A stretch of 9,841 nucleotides of DNA from DATBLY01 sp036555125 (GTDB lineage: Bacteria; Actinomycetota; UBA4738; HRBIN12), in the NCBI GenBank assembly GCA_036555125.1, contig DATBLY010000112.1:1-9841 (forward strand), read 5' to 3'. Shown piece by piece: positions 1 to 6,288 of this stretch. Position 1 is the stretch's first letter. Every line of letters starts with the position of its first letter. Made by a program: the position numbers and the translations under genes. Below the pieces are notes generated by a model. The model did no database searches, was not told where the DNA came from, and was given only the letters and a program-made list of their open reading frames with translations.

Positions 1-46
1 GCTTCAGGAACTCGACATCGTCCTGCGTGGCCGGTCTGATGTTCAC
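1..46 (-). CDS. GNAT-family N-acetyltransferase, N-terminal fragment
   Basis: Only the first 15 codons are visible; the gene continues off the left edge. Read from a GTG at 46-44 they give MNIRPATQDDVEFLK. A short beta strand, then R-P-A-T, then an acidic pair and a hydrophobic helix start, is the typical opening of GNAT acetyltransferases, which move an acetyl group from acetyl-CoA to an amine. A strong ribosome binding site, GGAGAGG at 58-52, lies five bases upstream and supports both the frame and the start. The gene is divergent from the YihY/BrkB remnant, with 32 bases between starts. The substrate cannot be guessed, and the family call rests on 15 residues only. Confidence 0.55.
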   Translation of the reverse strand, partial: MNIRPATQDDVEFLK

Positions 47-51
47 GCGCA

Positions 52-58
52 CCTCTCC
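52..58 (-). promoter_or_regulatory. Ribosome binding site of the GNAT fragment
   Basis: GGAGAGG on the minus strand, five bases before the GTG start at 46. It is the main reason for calling a gene at the very edge of the window. Confidence 0.6.
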
Positions 59-78
59 GTGCGAAGCTGCCGCTCGAC

Positions 79-461
79 ATGGGTACGGTAGCGCAGCGGT
101 GGACCAGGCGAGGGCGCGACCTGGTCGGGACGACCGTCGTCCGCGCGATCCAGCTGATGAGCGTCTGGCTGGGGAAGCTCACCCCCGCCGTGCAGAGGCG
201 GGTGGTGCGCGGCGTGCAGCTCGCGCTCGAGGTTCACCTGAAGAGCCGCGAGGATCAGGTCAGCGTCTATGCGGCGGCGCTCACCTACAACGGCTTCCTC
301 TCGATCCTGCCCCTGGCGCTGGTCGGCCTGTCGATCGCGGGGTTCATGGTCGGATCGATCGCCGCGATCTTCGGCATCCTGATCTTCCTCCGGTTGGCGA
401 TGTGGCTGTTCCTGTACGGGGCGAGATCTCGTCGATCCTGCGGGACCAGATCCGGTGGCGC
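79..461 (+). pseudogene. YihY/BrkB-family membrane protein remnant, internally deleted and frameshifted
   Basis: From an ATG at 79 the frame gives a basic N-terminus, then an amphipathic stretch and a first membrane helix typical of YihY/BrkB proteins (residues about 64-92, with AAALTYNGFLSILPLAL). Directly after residue 92 it passes into IAAIFGILIFLRLAMWLFLYGA, which resembles the last helix of the family (usual form GAIGAVI..LLWLYLSA..LLGAE). Intact members are close to 300 residues with about six helices, so roughly the middle half is missing. The expected end of the last helix, GAEISSILRDQIRW, is in another frame: one base appears lost near 420. In the starting frame the reading continues as serine- and arginine-rich sequence to a stop at 559-561, antisense to the HD gene. 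No clear ribosome binding site precedes 79. It could instead be expressed as a tiny two-helix protein, or reflect an assembly error. The role of the intact family is poorly known. Confidence 0.6.
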
Positions 462-1010
462 TCAGGCCAGGTCCATCTCCGGCGCCACGGCCTGGAGCCC
501 GGCGATGCTCACCGCGAGGAACTCGTCGAGCGGTAGCCCGATCGAGGCCTCCACGTCGTAGATCTCCTCCCGGTTGACGCCGGGGGCGAACGCCTTCTCC
601 TTCAGCTTCTTCTTCACGGAGGAGACCTTCATCCCGTTCGCCTTCTCGGGCCGCACCAGGGCCGAGGCGACCAACAGGCCCGCGACCGCGTCCGCATGGA
701 CGATCGCGTTCGACATCAGGTCCGTCCGGTACGCGGGGTCGGCGTGGGCCAGGACGCCGTTCACGATCGGCTCCTCGACCCCGGCCTCGCGGAGCCAGCC
801 GGCGGCCAGGTGCGCGTGGTTGGCCGCGTCGTCTCCCGTGTGGTCCTGATCCAGGTCGTGGAACAGGCCGGTCATGGCCCACGCGTCCTCGTCCTCACCG
901 AAGCGCGCCGCGAGGGCGCGCATCACCCCCTCGACCGAGATCAGGTGCCGGACCGTGGTCTCCTTCAGACACTTCTCCCGGCAGAGCGCGATCGCGGCGT
1001 CCCGGTCCAC
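462..1010 (-). CDS. HD-superfamily hydrolase (HDIG/COG2316-like)
   Basis: A soluble 182-residue protein with a metal-binding HD phosphohydrolase fold. Candidate ligands are H22, the H51-D52 pair in GLFHDLDQD, H64/H66, H89 and D107. The tail motif (about 119-150: LVRPEK, then SVKKKLKEKAF, then GVNREEI) is characteristic, as I recall, of a widespread small HD family (COG2316) of unknown substrate; the length fits. HD proteins usually cleave phosphate esters of nucleotides, but no substrate can be assigned here. The GTG start lies one base after the TGA of the KimA-like permease (TGA-G-GTG), so the two are very likely cotranscribed and translationally coupled; a G-rich stretch in the permease tail is the only ribosome-binding candidate. 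It converges on the YihY/BrkB remnant. The family call is firm, the function open. Confidence 0.85.
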   Translation of the reverse strand: MDRDAAIALCREKCLKETTVRHLISVEGVMRALAARFGEDEDAWAMTGLFHDLDQDHTGDDAANHAHLAAGWLREAGVEEPIVNGVLAHADPAYRTDLMSNAIVHADAVAGLLVASALVRPEKANGMKVSSVKKKLKEKAFAPGVNREEIYDVEASIGLPLDEFLAVSIAGLQAVAPEMDLA

Positions 1011-1011
1011 C

Positions 1012-3357
1012 TCACACCCCCGCCACGGCCACGGTCGCGTCCGGCTCGCCCGAACCCAGGACGAAGGGAACGCTGCTCAGCACCACGTTCGGCTCGAACA
1101 ACAGCAGACGTTTGACGAACAGCGCGTTCTGGTTGTGCAGCAAGAGGTATCGCCACCTCGAGACCACGAACTCGGGGAGGACCACGGTCACCACGGTGTC
1201 CCCGCGGAGGGTGAACCGACGGACCTCCTCGAGCATCGGTCCCGTCAGATCGCGGAACGGGGCCTCGACGACGTCGAGCGGGATCGGGAGGCGACGGTCG
1301 AACCAGTCGCGTTCGATCCCAACGGCCCCCTCCGGGTCGAGTTCGAACGTGATCGCCCGCGTCTCCGGCGCCCCGAGGGAGACCGCGTAGTTGACGGCTC
1401 GGATCGTGGCATCGTGCACCGCCGAGACGAACACGAGCGTCACGGAGCGCCCGGGCAGGAGCGGCTCCGCGCCTGCATCGCCGAGGTCACCCTCCATCAC
1501 GACGGGGATGTCGGTGACCACGACGTTGGGCTCGCGCAGGAGCCCGGCCTTCAGGCGGATCAGGTCCCTGCGGTGCAGCAGGTACGAGAGGAGACGTCCT
1601 CGGACCGACTCGGGAACGATCACCGTCACGAAGTCGCCGGGTTCGCGCGGGATCGCGCGAACGACCTTCCGCATCGTCCGCAACGGCTCGCGGTCCGGGA
1701 TCGGCTCGAGGGGGATGCCCTCTGCGAGGCGCCGCCATCGCTCAGCCATCTCGCGCGAGATGGTCCCCGTCCCGGATGGGTGCACGGCGCGGACATCCGC
1801 ATGGCGGATCGACTTCACGTAGCTGATCGCGTCCACGGCCGCGGCATCGAGGCGCTGGACGAGGATCACGACATGGTTGCGGCTCGGTGCACCGAGGTCG
1901 ACGACGCCCCGGCGCAACTCGCCCTGCACGGTGGTGTAGTGACGATGGATCGAACGCAGGAGCGGCACGATCAGGGCCATGACGAGGATCGACAGCCATG
2001 CCCCGTGGACGAACTTGGTCGCGGTGATCACGACCAGCACCACACCGGTGGTGACCGCACCCACGGCGTTGATCACGATCGCGCGCTGCCAACCCTTAGC
2101 TGCCTCCGGGCCTCGACCCCGCTCCGCGAGCCAGTGGCGGACCATCCCCGTCTGCGAGAGGGTGAACGACGTGAACACGCCGACCACGTACATCTGGATC
2201 AGACGCGTGAGATCCGCGTCGAACGCGTAGATCACGAGGCAAGCGGCCAGGCCCAAGCCGATCACGCCGTTGGAGAAGACCAGCCGGTCCCCGCGGTTCA
2301 TGAACTGCCGAGGCATGTAGTGATCGCGGGCCAGGATCGCCGACAGCCTCGGGAAGTCCTGGAACGCCGTGTTCGCGGCGAGGACGAGGATCGCCGCCGT
2401 GAAGCCCTGCACCAGGTAGAAGCCGAACCCGCCACCGAAGACGGTGTGGGCGATCTGGGCGACGACCGACCGGTGCTCGCTCACCGTGATGCCGTCGATG
2501 TGCGTGGCGAGCCAGGAGATCCCGAGGAACATCGAGATCGCGATCACACCCATCAGCACGAGCGTCTCGGCCGCGTTCCGTGCCTGCGGCCTCCGGAACG
2601 CGGAGACGCCGTTCGAGATCGCCTCGACGCCGGTGAGCGCGGTCGAGCCCGATGAGAAGGCGCGCAACACGATCCAGATGCCGACCGCCCCCCCCGTGGC
2701 GGCCAGGCCGGGGATCGCCTCCACCTCCTCGGCGGTCGGGCATCCGCTCAGGCACCGGGCGAGGCCTAGGGTCACCATCACGAAGATCGCCACGATGAAC
2801 CCGTACGTGGGAACGGCGAAGAGCGTCCCCGATTCCCTCACGCCGCGGAGGTTCGCGAGCGTGATCAGGAGCACGAACCCGACGGCCAGGAGCACCTTGT
2901 AGGGCGCGAGCGACGGCACCGCCGAGGTGATCGCGACCACACCGGCAACGGTGGAAACGACGACGGTCATCATGTAGTCGACGAGCAGGGCCGAGGCGGC
3001 GATCAGCCCGGGGTACTCGCCGAGGTTCTCGCGGCTCACGATGTACGCGCCACCCCCGTTGGGATAGGCCCGGACCGTCTGCCGGTAGGAGGCGATCACG
3101 ATGACCATCAGCGTGGAGATCGCGATCGCGATCGGGAACGCGAGCGACTTCGAGGCTGCGCTGGCCGTGAGCAGGACGAGCAGGATCTCCTCGGTCGCGT
3201 ACGCGACCGAGGAGAGGGCATCCGATGAGAAGACCGGCAACGCCAGGATCTTGGGCAGGAGGGTGTGCTCGAGCCTCGCGCTCTCGACCGCACGCCCGAC
3301 CAGGATGCGCTTCAGCACGCCGCTGGGCTGGGCCGTGCGCGTCACCGAGCGAGCCAT
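1012..3357 (-). CDS. KimA-like potassium uptake permease (APC/KUP superfamily) with doubled cytosolic domain
   Basis: A 781-residue inner-membrane transporter. Residues about 30-470 form the APC-type membrane core of some 12 helices, with signatures FSSDALSSVAYATEE (43-57) and YPNGGGAYIVSRENLG (98-113). B. subtilis KimA, a proton-coupled K+ symporter, coordinates K+ through, as I recall, D36, Y43, Y118, T121, S125, T230, E233 and Y377. Matching residues are all present in order: D46, Y53, Y128, T131, S135, T242, E245 and Y390. That makes K+ a better guess than an amino acid. The cytosolic tail holds two similar units, about 494-622 and 637-769, each ending in a VVT-V-V-PE, LLH, LL-EPNVV, VPfV pattern. 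KimA is about 607 residues and the mycobacterial homologue about 657, so this protein appears to have one extra unit. The ATG at 3357 has no Shine-Dalgarno sequence but has a TAGCAT box ending six bases upstream. It is divergent from ceoB and followed by the HD gene. Confidence 0.88.
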   Translation of the reverse strand: MARSVTRTAQPSGVLKRILVGRAVESARLEHTLLPKILALPVFSSDALSSVAYATEEILLVLLTASAASKSLAFPIAIAISTLMVIVIASYRQTVRAYPNGGGAYIVSRENLGEYPGLIAASALLVDYMMTVVVSTVAGVVAITSAVPSLAPYKVLLAVGFVLLITLANLRGVRESGTLFAVPTYGFIVAIFVMVTLGLARCLSGCPTAEEVEAIPGLAATGGAVGIWIVLRAFSSGSTALTGVEAISNGVSAFRRPQARNAAETLVLMGVIAISMFLGISWLATHIDGITVSEHRSVVAQIAHTVFGGGFGFYLVQGFTAAILVLAANTAFQDFPRLSAILARDHYMPRQFMNRGDRLVFSNGVIGLGLAACLVIYAFDADLTRLIQMYVVGVFTSFTLSQTGMVRHWLAERGRGPEAAKGWQRAIVINAVGAVTTGVVLVVITATKFVHGAWLSILVMALIVPLLRSIHRHYTTVQGELRRGVVDLGAPSRNHVVILVQRLDAAAVDAISYVKSIRHADVRAVHPSGTGTISREMAERWRRLAEGIPLEPIPDREPLRTMRKVVRAIPREPGDFVTVIVPESVRGRLLSYLLHRRDLIRLKAGLLREPNVVVTDIPVVMEGDLGDAGAEPLLPGRSVTLVFVSAVHDATIRAVNYAVSLGAPETRAITFELDPEGAVGIERDWFDRRLPIPLDVVEAPFRDLTGPMLEEVRRFTLRGDTVVTVVLPEFVVSRWRYLLLHNQNALFVKRLLLFEPNVVLSSVPFVLGSGEPDATVAVAGV

Positions 3358-3363
3358 CGCCCG

Positions 3364-3369
3364 ATGCTA
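3364..3369 (-). promoter_or_regulatory. Candidate -10 box (TAGCAT) of the kimA-like gene
   Basis: TAGCAT on the minus strand is followed by exactly six bases (CGGGCG) and then the ATG at 3357. The box therefore sits at -12 to -7 if transcription begins at the A of ATG, the classic leaderless geometry. No -35 element was recognised. Confidence 0.45.
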
Positions 3370-3428
3370 CGTGGGGACCGCCTCGACCACACCACCTTCG
3401 GTTCGTGGCCGCGGCCCGGCCGACCGGC

Positions 3429-3434
3429 TACCCT
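3429..3434 (+). promoter_or_regulatory. Candidate -10 box (TACCCT) of ceoB
   Basis: TACCCT lies eight bases before the GTG at 3443, within the range seen between a -10 box and a transcription start. The region between is C-rich and has no purine-rich ribosome binding site, consistent with a leaderless ceoB message. The match to TAnnnT is short and could be chance. Confidence 0.35.
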
Positions 3435-3442
3435 AGGCCCCC

Positions 3443-4108
3443 GTGCGCGTGATCATCATGGGTTGTGGCCGCGTGGGGGCGGAGCTGACCGTGAACCTCT
3501 GCGAGGACGGTCACGACGTGGCGATCATCGACAAGCGGCGGGAGGCCTTCGACCGGATCCCTCCGGGGTTCGCTGCCAAGACCTTCGTCGGGCTCGGGTT
3601 CGACCGCGACATCCTGGAGGAGGCGGGGATCAAGGATGCCGATGCCTTCGTCGCGGTCTCGAGCGGCGACAACTCCAACATCGTCTCCGCCCGGGTGGCG
3701 CTCGAGCACTACCACGTTCCGAAGGTCGTCGCCCGGATCTACGATCCCCGCCGGGCCGAGATCTACGAACGACTGAACATCCCGACGGTCGCGACCGTGC
3801 GCTGGGGCGTGAAGCAGATCGAGCTGATGCTCTTCCACGACCGCGAAGAGGTCCGCGAGAGCCTCGGAGGCGGCGACCTGGTGCGACTCCGTGTCCCCAT
3901 CCCGCCACACCTCGTGGGGAAGCCGGTCTCGTCGCTCGACATCCCGGGCAAGCTGCTGGTCGCCGGCGTCTCTCGCGGCGGCGGTGGCTTCATCCCGCTG
4001 GACGACAGCGTGATGCAGGCCGGGGACTTCCTCGCCGTGATCATGGCGAAGGACGGGATGGAGCTGCTCGACGAGCGACTCGCGCCTCCGAGTGGGGACC
4101 ACGCCTGA
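3443..4108 (+). CDS. ceoB: TrkA-family potassium uptake regulator CeoB (RCK protein)
   Basis: A 221-residue cytosolic protein with one RCK unit. An N-terminal Rossmann fold (residues 1-135) has the dinucleotide motif MGCGRVG (6-12; G7, G9, G12) and an acidic residue D30 at the end of the second strand, expected to bind NAD(H) ribose. AVSSGDNSNI (71-80) and ARIYDP (97-102) are typical of the mycobacterial CeoB type. An RCK_C (TrkA-C) domain follows from about 143 to 210. Such proteins gate K+ transporters in response to bound nucleotide. Length is normal for a single-RCK protein; E. coli TrkA has two such units in one chain. The GTG start at 3443 puts the Rossmann strand at once after the initiator and has no ribosome binding site. 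The stop overlaps the ceoC start, so the two probably work as a pair. Confidence 0.9.
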   Translation: MRVIIMGCGRVGAELTVNLCEDGHDVAIIDKRREAFDRIPPGFAAKTFVGLGFDRDILEEAGIKDADAFVAVSSGDNSNIVSARVALEHYHVPKVVARIYDPRRAEIYERLNIPTVATVRWGVKQIELMLFHDREEVRESLGGGDLVRLRVPIPPHLVGKPVSSLDIPGKLLVAGVSRGGGGFIPLDDSVMQAGDFLAVIMAKDGMELLDERLAPPSGDHA

Positions 4109-4827
4109 TGCGGGTCGTCGTGACGGGTGGCGGCGCGGTGGGACGTCACCTGGCGTCCGACCTCGCCGACCGTGGGCACGTCGTCTCGCTGATCGAGCAG
4201 AGCCGCTTCGAGGTCGAACGGCTGACGGCCTGGGCACCGAAGGTGAACGTCATCCTGGGCGACGCGTGCGAACCCTGGGTCCTCGAGAGCGCGGACCTCT
4301 CCTCGGCTGACGTCGTCGTCGCGGCGACCGGCGACGACGAGGACAACCTGGTGACCTCGCTCCTCGCCAAGACCGAATTCGCCGTGCCGCGCGTGCTCGC
4401 CCGCGTGAACCATCCGAAGAACGAGTGGCTCTTCACCGAGCAGTGGGGCATCGATGCGGCCGTCTCGCCGCCCCACATCCTCACCGCCATGGTCGAGGAG
4501 GCGGTCACGGTCGGCGACCTGGTGCGGCTGATCCGCCTCGAGGGTGGTCGGGTCTCGATCGTCGAGATGACCCTTCCGGCGGGATCGCCGTCGGTCGGCC
4601 GGCCGCTGTACGAGCTTCGCCTCCCCCCCGACTCCGCGATCGTGGCGATCCTGCGCGAGGGCCACGTCGTGATCCCCCAACCGGAATCGGTCTTCGCGCC
4701 GGGCGACGAGATCGTCGCCCTCAGCTCGGCCGAGTCCGAGCGCGCGCTCCGGGAAGCGGTGGTCGGCGCGGGGATGCCCGGGGGGACGCCCGGCGGCGAT
4801 GAGATGGGCGGAGCCGGCAGCATCTGA
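4108..4827 (+). CDS. ceoC: TrkA-family potassium uptake regulator CeoC (RCK protein)
   Basis: A 239-residue second RCK protein. Its Rossmann motif is TGGGAVG (6-12) and the acidic residue after strand two is E30. ATGDDEDN (73-80), LLAKTEFAVPRVLARVN (85-101) and NEWLF (105-109) are the features I associate with mycobacterial CeoC. The RCK_C domain runs from about 135 to 208. A glycine-rich tail (about 222-239) is probably disordered. The ATG shares one base with the ceoB stop (TGATG), so translation is coupled and roughly equal amounts are expected, fitting a mixed octameric ring. No TrkH/KtrB pore protein is nearby; the closest K+ transporter is the divergent KimA-like permease. The gene converges on the kdp operon with only 12 bases between stop codons. 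Confidence 0.9.
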   Translation: MRVVVTGGGAVGRHLASDLADRGHVVSLIEQSRFEVERLTAWAPKVNVILGDACEPWVLESADLSSADVVVAATGDDEDNLVTSLLAKTEFAVPRVLARVNHPKNEWLFTEQWGIDAAVSPPHILTAMVEEAVTVGDLVRLIRLEGGRVSIVEMTLPAGSPSVGRPLYELRLPPDSAIVAILREGHVVIPQPESVFAPGDEIVALSSAESERALREAVVGAGMPGGTPGGDEMGGAGSI

Positions 4828-4839
4828 CCGGAAGGCTGC

Positions 4840-5688
4840 TCAGGGACCGACCTCCGGCGGACGCGGGAGCGCCGTCGTGGGTCGCGTCGCGGCCCGCTGG
4901 GCCTCCACGGCCGCGCGGATCACCCGGTCGCGCTCCAGCAGCAAGGCCAGTTGGTTCGTGAAGGACGCGAGGATGCGCCGCTCGGTCGGTGCGAGCGGAC
5001 CCCGGACGCCTCGTAGGACGATCAACCCCAGGTTGCGGCGACCGACCGAGAGCGGGAAGCGGTCGACGCCCGTTCCCTCGCCGGACATCGGGATCGATCC
5101 CGGCTCGGCGTTCACGGTCGCCGCTTCCTCCAACCCGGTCAGGTCCCCGTACGGCTGCACGAAGAGCGCTCCGTCGGCGTAGCCGAACCGGGCGACCACC
5201 TCGCGGAGGATCATCGCGTACCCCTCACCTCCCGCGCGGGGCTCGACCAGGAGCCGGCTGAGCTCCTGCTGGGTCAGCAGCTCCTGCTCCCGGGCCTCCG
5301 CCGCGTCGGCCCGAGCGCGCGCCCGTGCGATCAGCGTCGCGATCAGGGCGGCGAGTGCCAGGAAGACGAACAGCATGGCGACGTCCTCGGCCTTGCCGAT
5401 CCGGAACGTCCCATAGGGCGGGATGAAGAAGAAGTTGAACGCCAGGAACGCGGCGAACGAGGCGACCAACCCGGGGCCGAGCCCGCCCACGACGACGGTG
5501 GCGACCACCAGGAACAGGAAGAGGAAGCCCTCGGAGAGGGACGTGATGTCATCGCGGACGGGGATCAGGCAGAGGCTGAGCCCCGCTGTCCCGACCGTGG
5601 CCAGCAGGTAGCCGGCCACGGTCCGACCCGGCGACGTCACGAGGTACCGACGGACCTCCGACTCGGACGACGACCCTCCGGCAGCCAC
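4840..5688 (-). CDS. KdpD-like sensor with DUF4118 and GAF-like domains, lacking the histidine kinase
   Basis: A membrane protein of 282 residues at the place where kdpD normally follows kdpC. About four membrane helices (roughly 25-45, 55-77, 79-91, 101-123) carry the DUF4118 signature AFNFFFIPPYGTFRI seen in the centre of KdpD. A basic, alanine-rich linker and a GAF-like region (about 137-255) follow. The protein then ends after LASFTNQLALLLERDRV, which in KdpD lies just before the phospho-accepting histidine domain. Both the N-terminal KdpD/USP sensor part and the kinase part (HisKA, HATPase) are missing, about two thirds of a usual KdpD. I chose the GTG at 5688 because AAGGTGG lies five bases upstream; a GTG at 5697 would add three residues. 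It lies about 20 bases after kdpC and is probably the last gene of the operon. It might sense K+ or osmotic state for a partner kinase elsewhere, or modulate KdpFABC directly; neither is shown. Confidence 0.8.
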   Translation of the reverse strand: MAAGGSSSESEVRRYLVTSPGRTVAGYLLATVGTAGLSLCLIPVRDDITSLSEGFLFLFLVVATVVVGGLGPGLVASFAAFLAFNFFFIPPYGTFRIGKAEDVAMLFVFLALAALIATLIARARARADAAEAREQELLTQQELSRLLVEPRAGGEGYAMILREVVARFGYADGALFVQPYGDLTGLEEAATVNAEPGSIPMSGEGTGVDRFPLSVGRRNLGLIVLRGVRGPLAPTERRILASFTNQLALLLERDRVIRAAVEAQRAATRPTTALPRPPEVGP

Positions 5689-5693
5689 GAGGG

Positions 5694-5700
5694 CCACCTT
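5694..5700 (-). promoter_or_regulatory. Ribosome binding site deciding the start of the KdpD-like gene
   Basis: AAGGTGG on the minus strand, one mismatch from AAGGAGG, five bases before the GTG at 5688. It overlaps the alternative GTG at 5697, which has only a weak, distant G-run upstream. This favours the shorter protein. Confidence 0.5.
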
Positions 5701-5709
5701 ACGTCACCC

Positions 5710-6288
5710 CTACGCGAGGTCGGCGAGCGCCAGGTTCAGCTCGAGGACGTTCACCCTCGGCTCTCCCAGGAACCCGAGGACACGCGACTCGGTGTGGTCG
5801 TCGATCAGCGCCATGACCTCGTCGAGCGACAGGCCGTGGACCTCGGCGATGCGGGCCGCCTGCAGCTCGGCCGAGGCGACCGAGATGTGCGGGTCCATCC
5901 CGCTGCCCGAAGCCGTGACCAGATCGGCCGGGATCTGCTCGGCGGTCAGGTCGGGGTGGTACGGCCCCTCCAGGTCGAGGATCGCCTGGACACGCTCGGT
6001 GACCAGGTCCGCAAGGTCCTGGGACGTCGGCCCCAGGTTCGATCCGGACGACGTCGACGCGTCGTAATCGACCGCCGACGGACGTCCGTGGAACCACTCC
6101 TCGCCGTCCCACAGCTGCCCGATCGAGGAGCTCCCGACCACCTGACCATCACGCGTCACGAGCGAGCCGTCGGCCTTGGATCCCAACCCCGCCTGCGCGA
6201 TCCCCGTGATCACCAGGGGGTAGACCAGTCCGGTCAGGACGGCGAGGACGACGACCGCCAACAGGCCTCGAAGTGCGTTCTTCATCAT
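5710..6288 (-). CDS. kdpC: Potassium-transporting ATPase subunit KdpC
   Basis: The 192-residue KdpC subunit of the KdpFABC pump, anchored by one N-terminal helix (about 7-30). The rest lies outside the membrane. Family marks are FHGRPSAVDYD (66-76), SGSNLGP (81-87), GSGMDPHIS (128-136) and the near C-terminal FLGEPRVNVLELN (173-185). KdpC stabilises the complex and is thought to raise the ATP affinity of KdpB. Length is normal and all conserved blocks are present, so it should be functional. The ATG at 6288 overlaps the kdpB stop in ATGA, showing translational coupling; a second ATG follows immediately and could be used instead. No good Shine-Dalgarno sequence is present. The KdpD-like gene follows within about 20 bases. 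Confidence 0.97.
   Translation of the reverse strand: MMKNALRGLLAVVVLAVLTGLVYPLVITGIAQAGLGSKADGSLVTRDGQVVGSSSIGQLWDGEEWFHGRPSAVDYDASTSSGSNLGPTSQDLADLVTERVQAILDLEGPYHPDLTAEQIPADLVTASGSGMDPHISVASAELQAARIAEVHGLSLDEVMALIDDHTESRVLGFLGEPRVNVLELNLALADLA

Larger units (their letters stand above)
3358..3442. promoter_or_regulatory. Divergent intergenic promoter region between kimA-like gene and ceoB
   Basis: This 85-base gap must hold the promoters of both divergent units. Neither start codon has a Shine-Dalgarno sequence. Each has a TAnnnT hexamer at the distance expected when transcription starts on the first base of the start codon, as in many actinobacterial leaderless genes. I see no convincing -35 boxes and no clear operator palindrome. 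It is too short for a full c-di-AMP (ydaO-type) riboswitch. Confidence 0.5.

Noticed and set aside
874..2655. A 593-codon open frame on the plus strand
   Set aside because: It is antisense to the KimA-like permease, very rich in Arg, His, Asp and Gln with no recognisable domain, and explained by GC-rich codon structure on the other strand.
3116..3137. Alternating ATCGCG run, possible simple repeat or binding site
   Set aside because: It lies inside the permease gene and encodes the alternating Ile/Ala of a membrane helix (residues 76-80), so codon bias explains it.
3358..3442. c-di-AMP (ydaO-type) riboswitch ahead of the KimA-like gene
   Set aside because: The gap is 85 bases, too short for this riboswitch, and the likely promoter box leaves no 5' leader.
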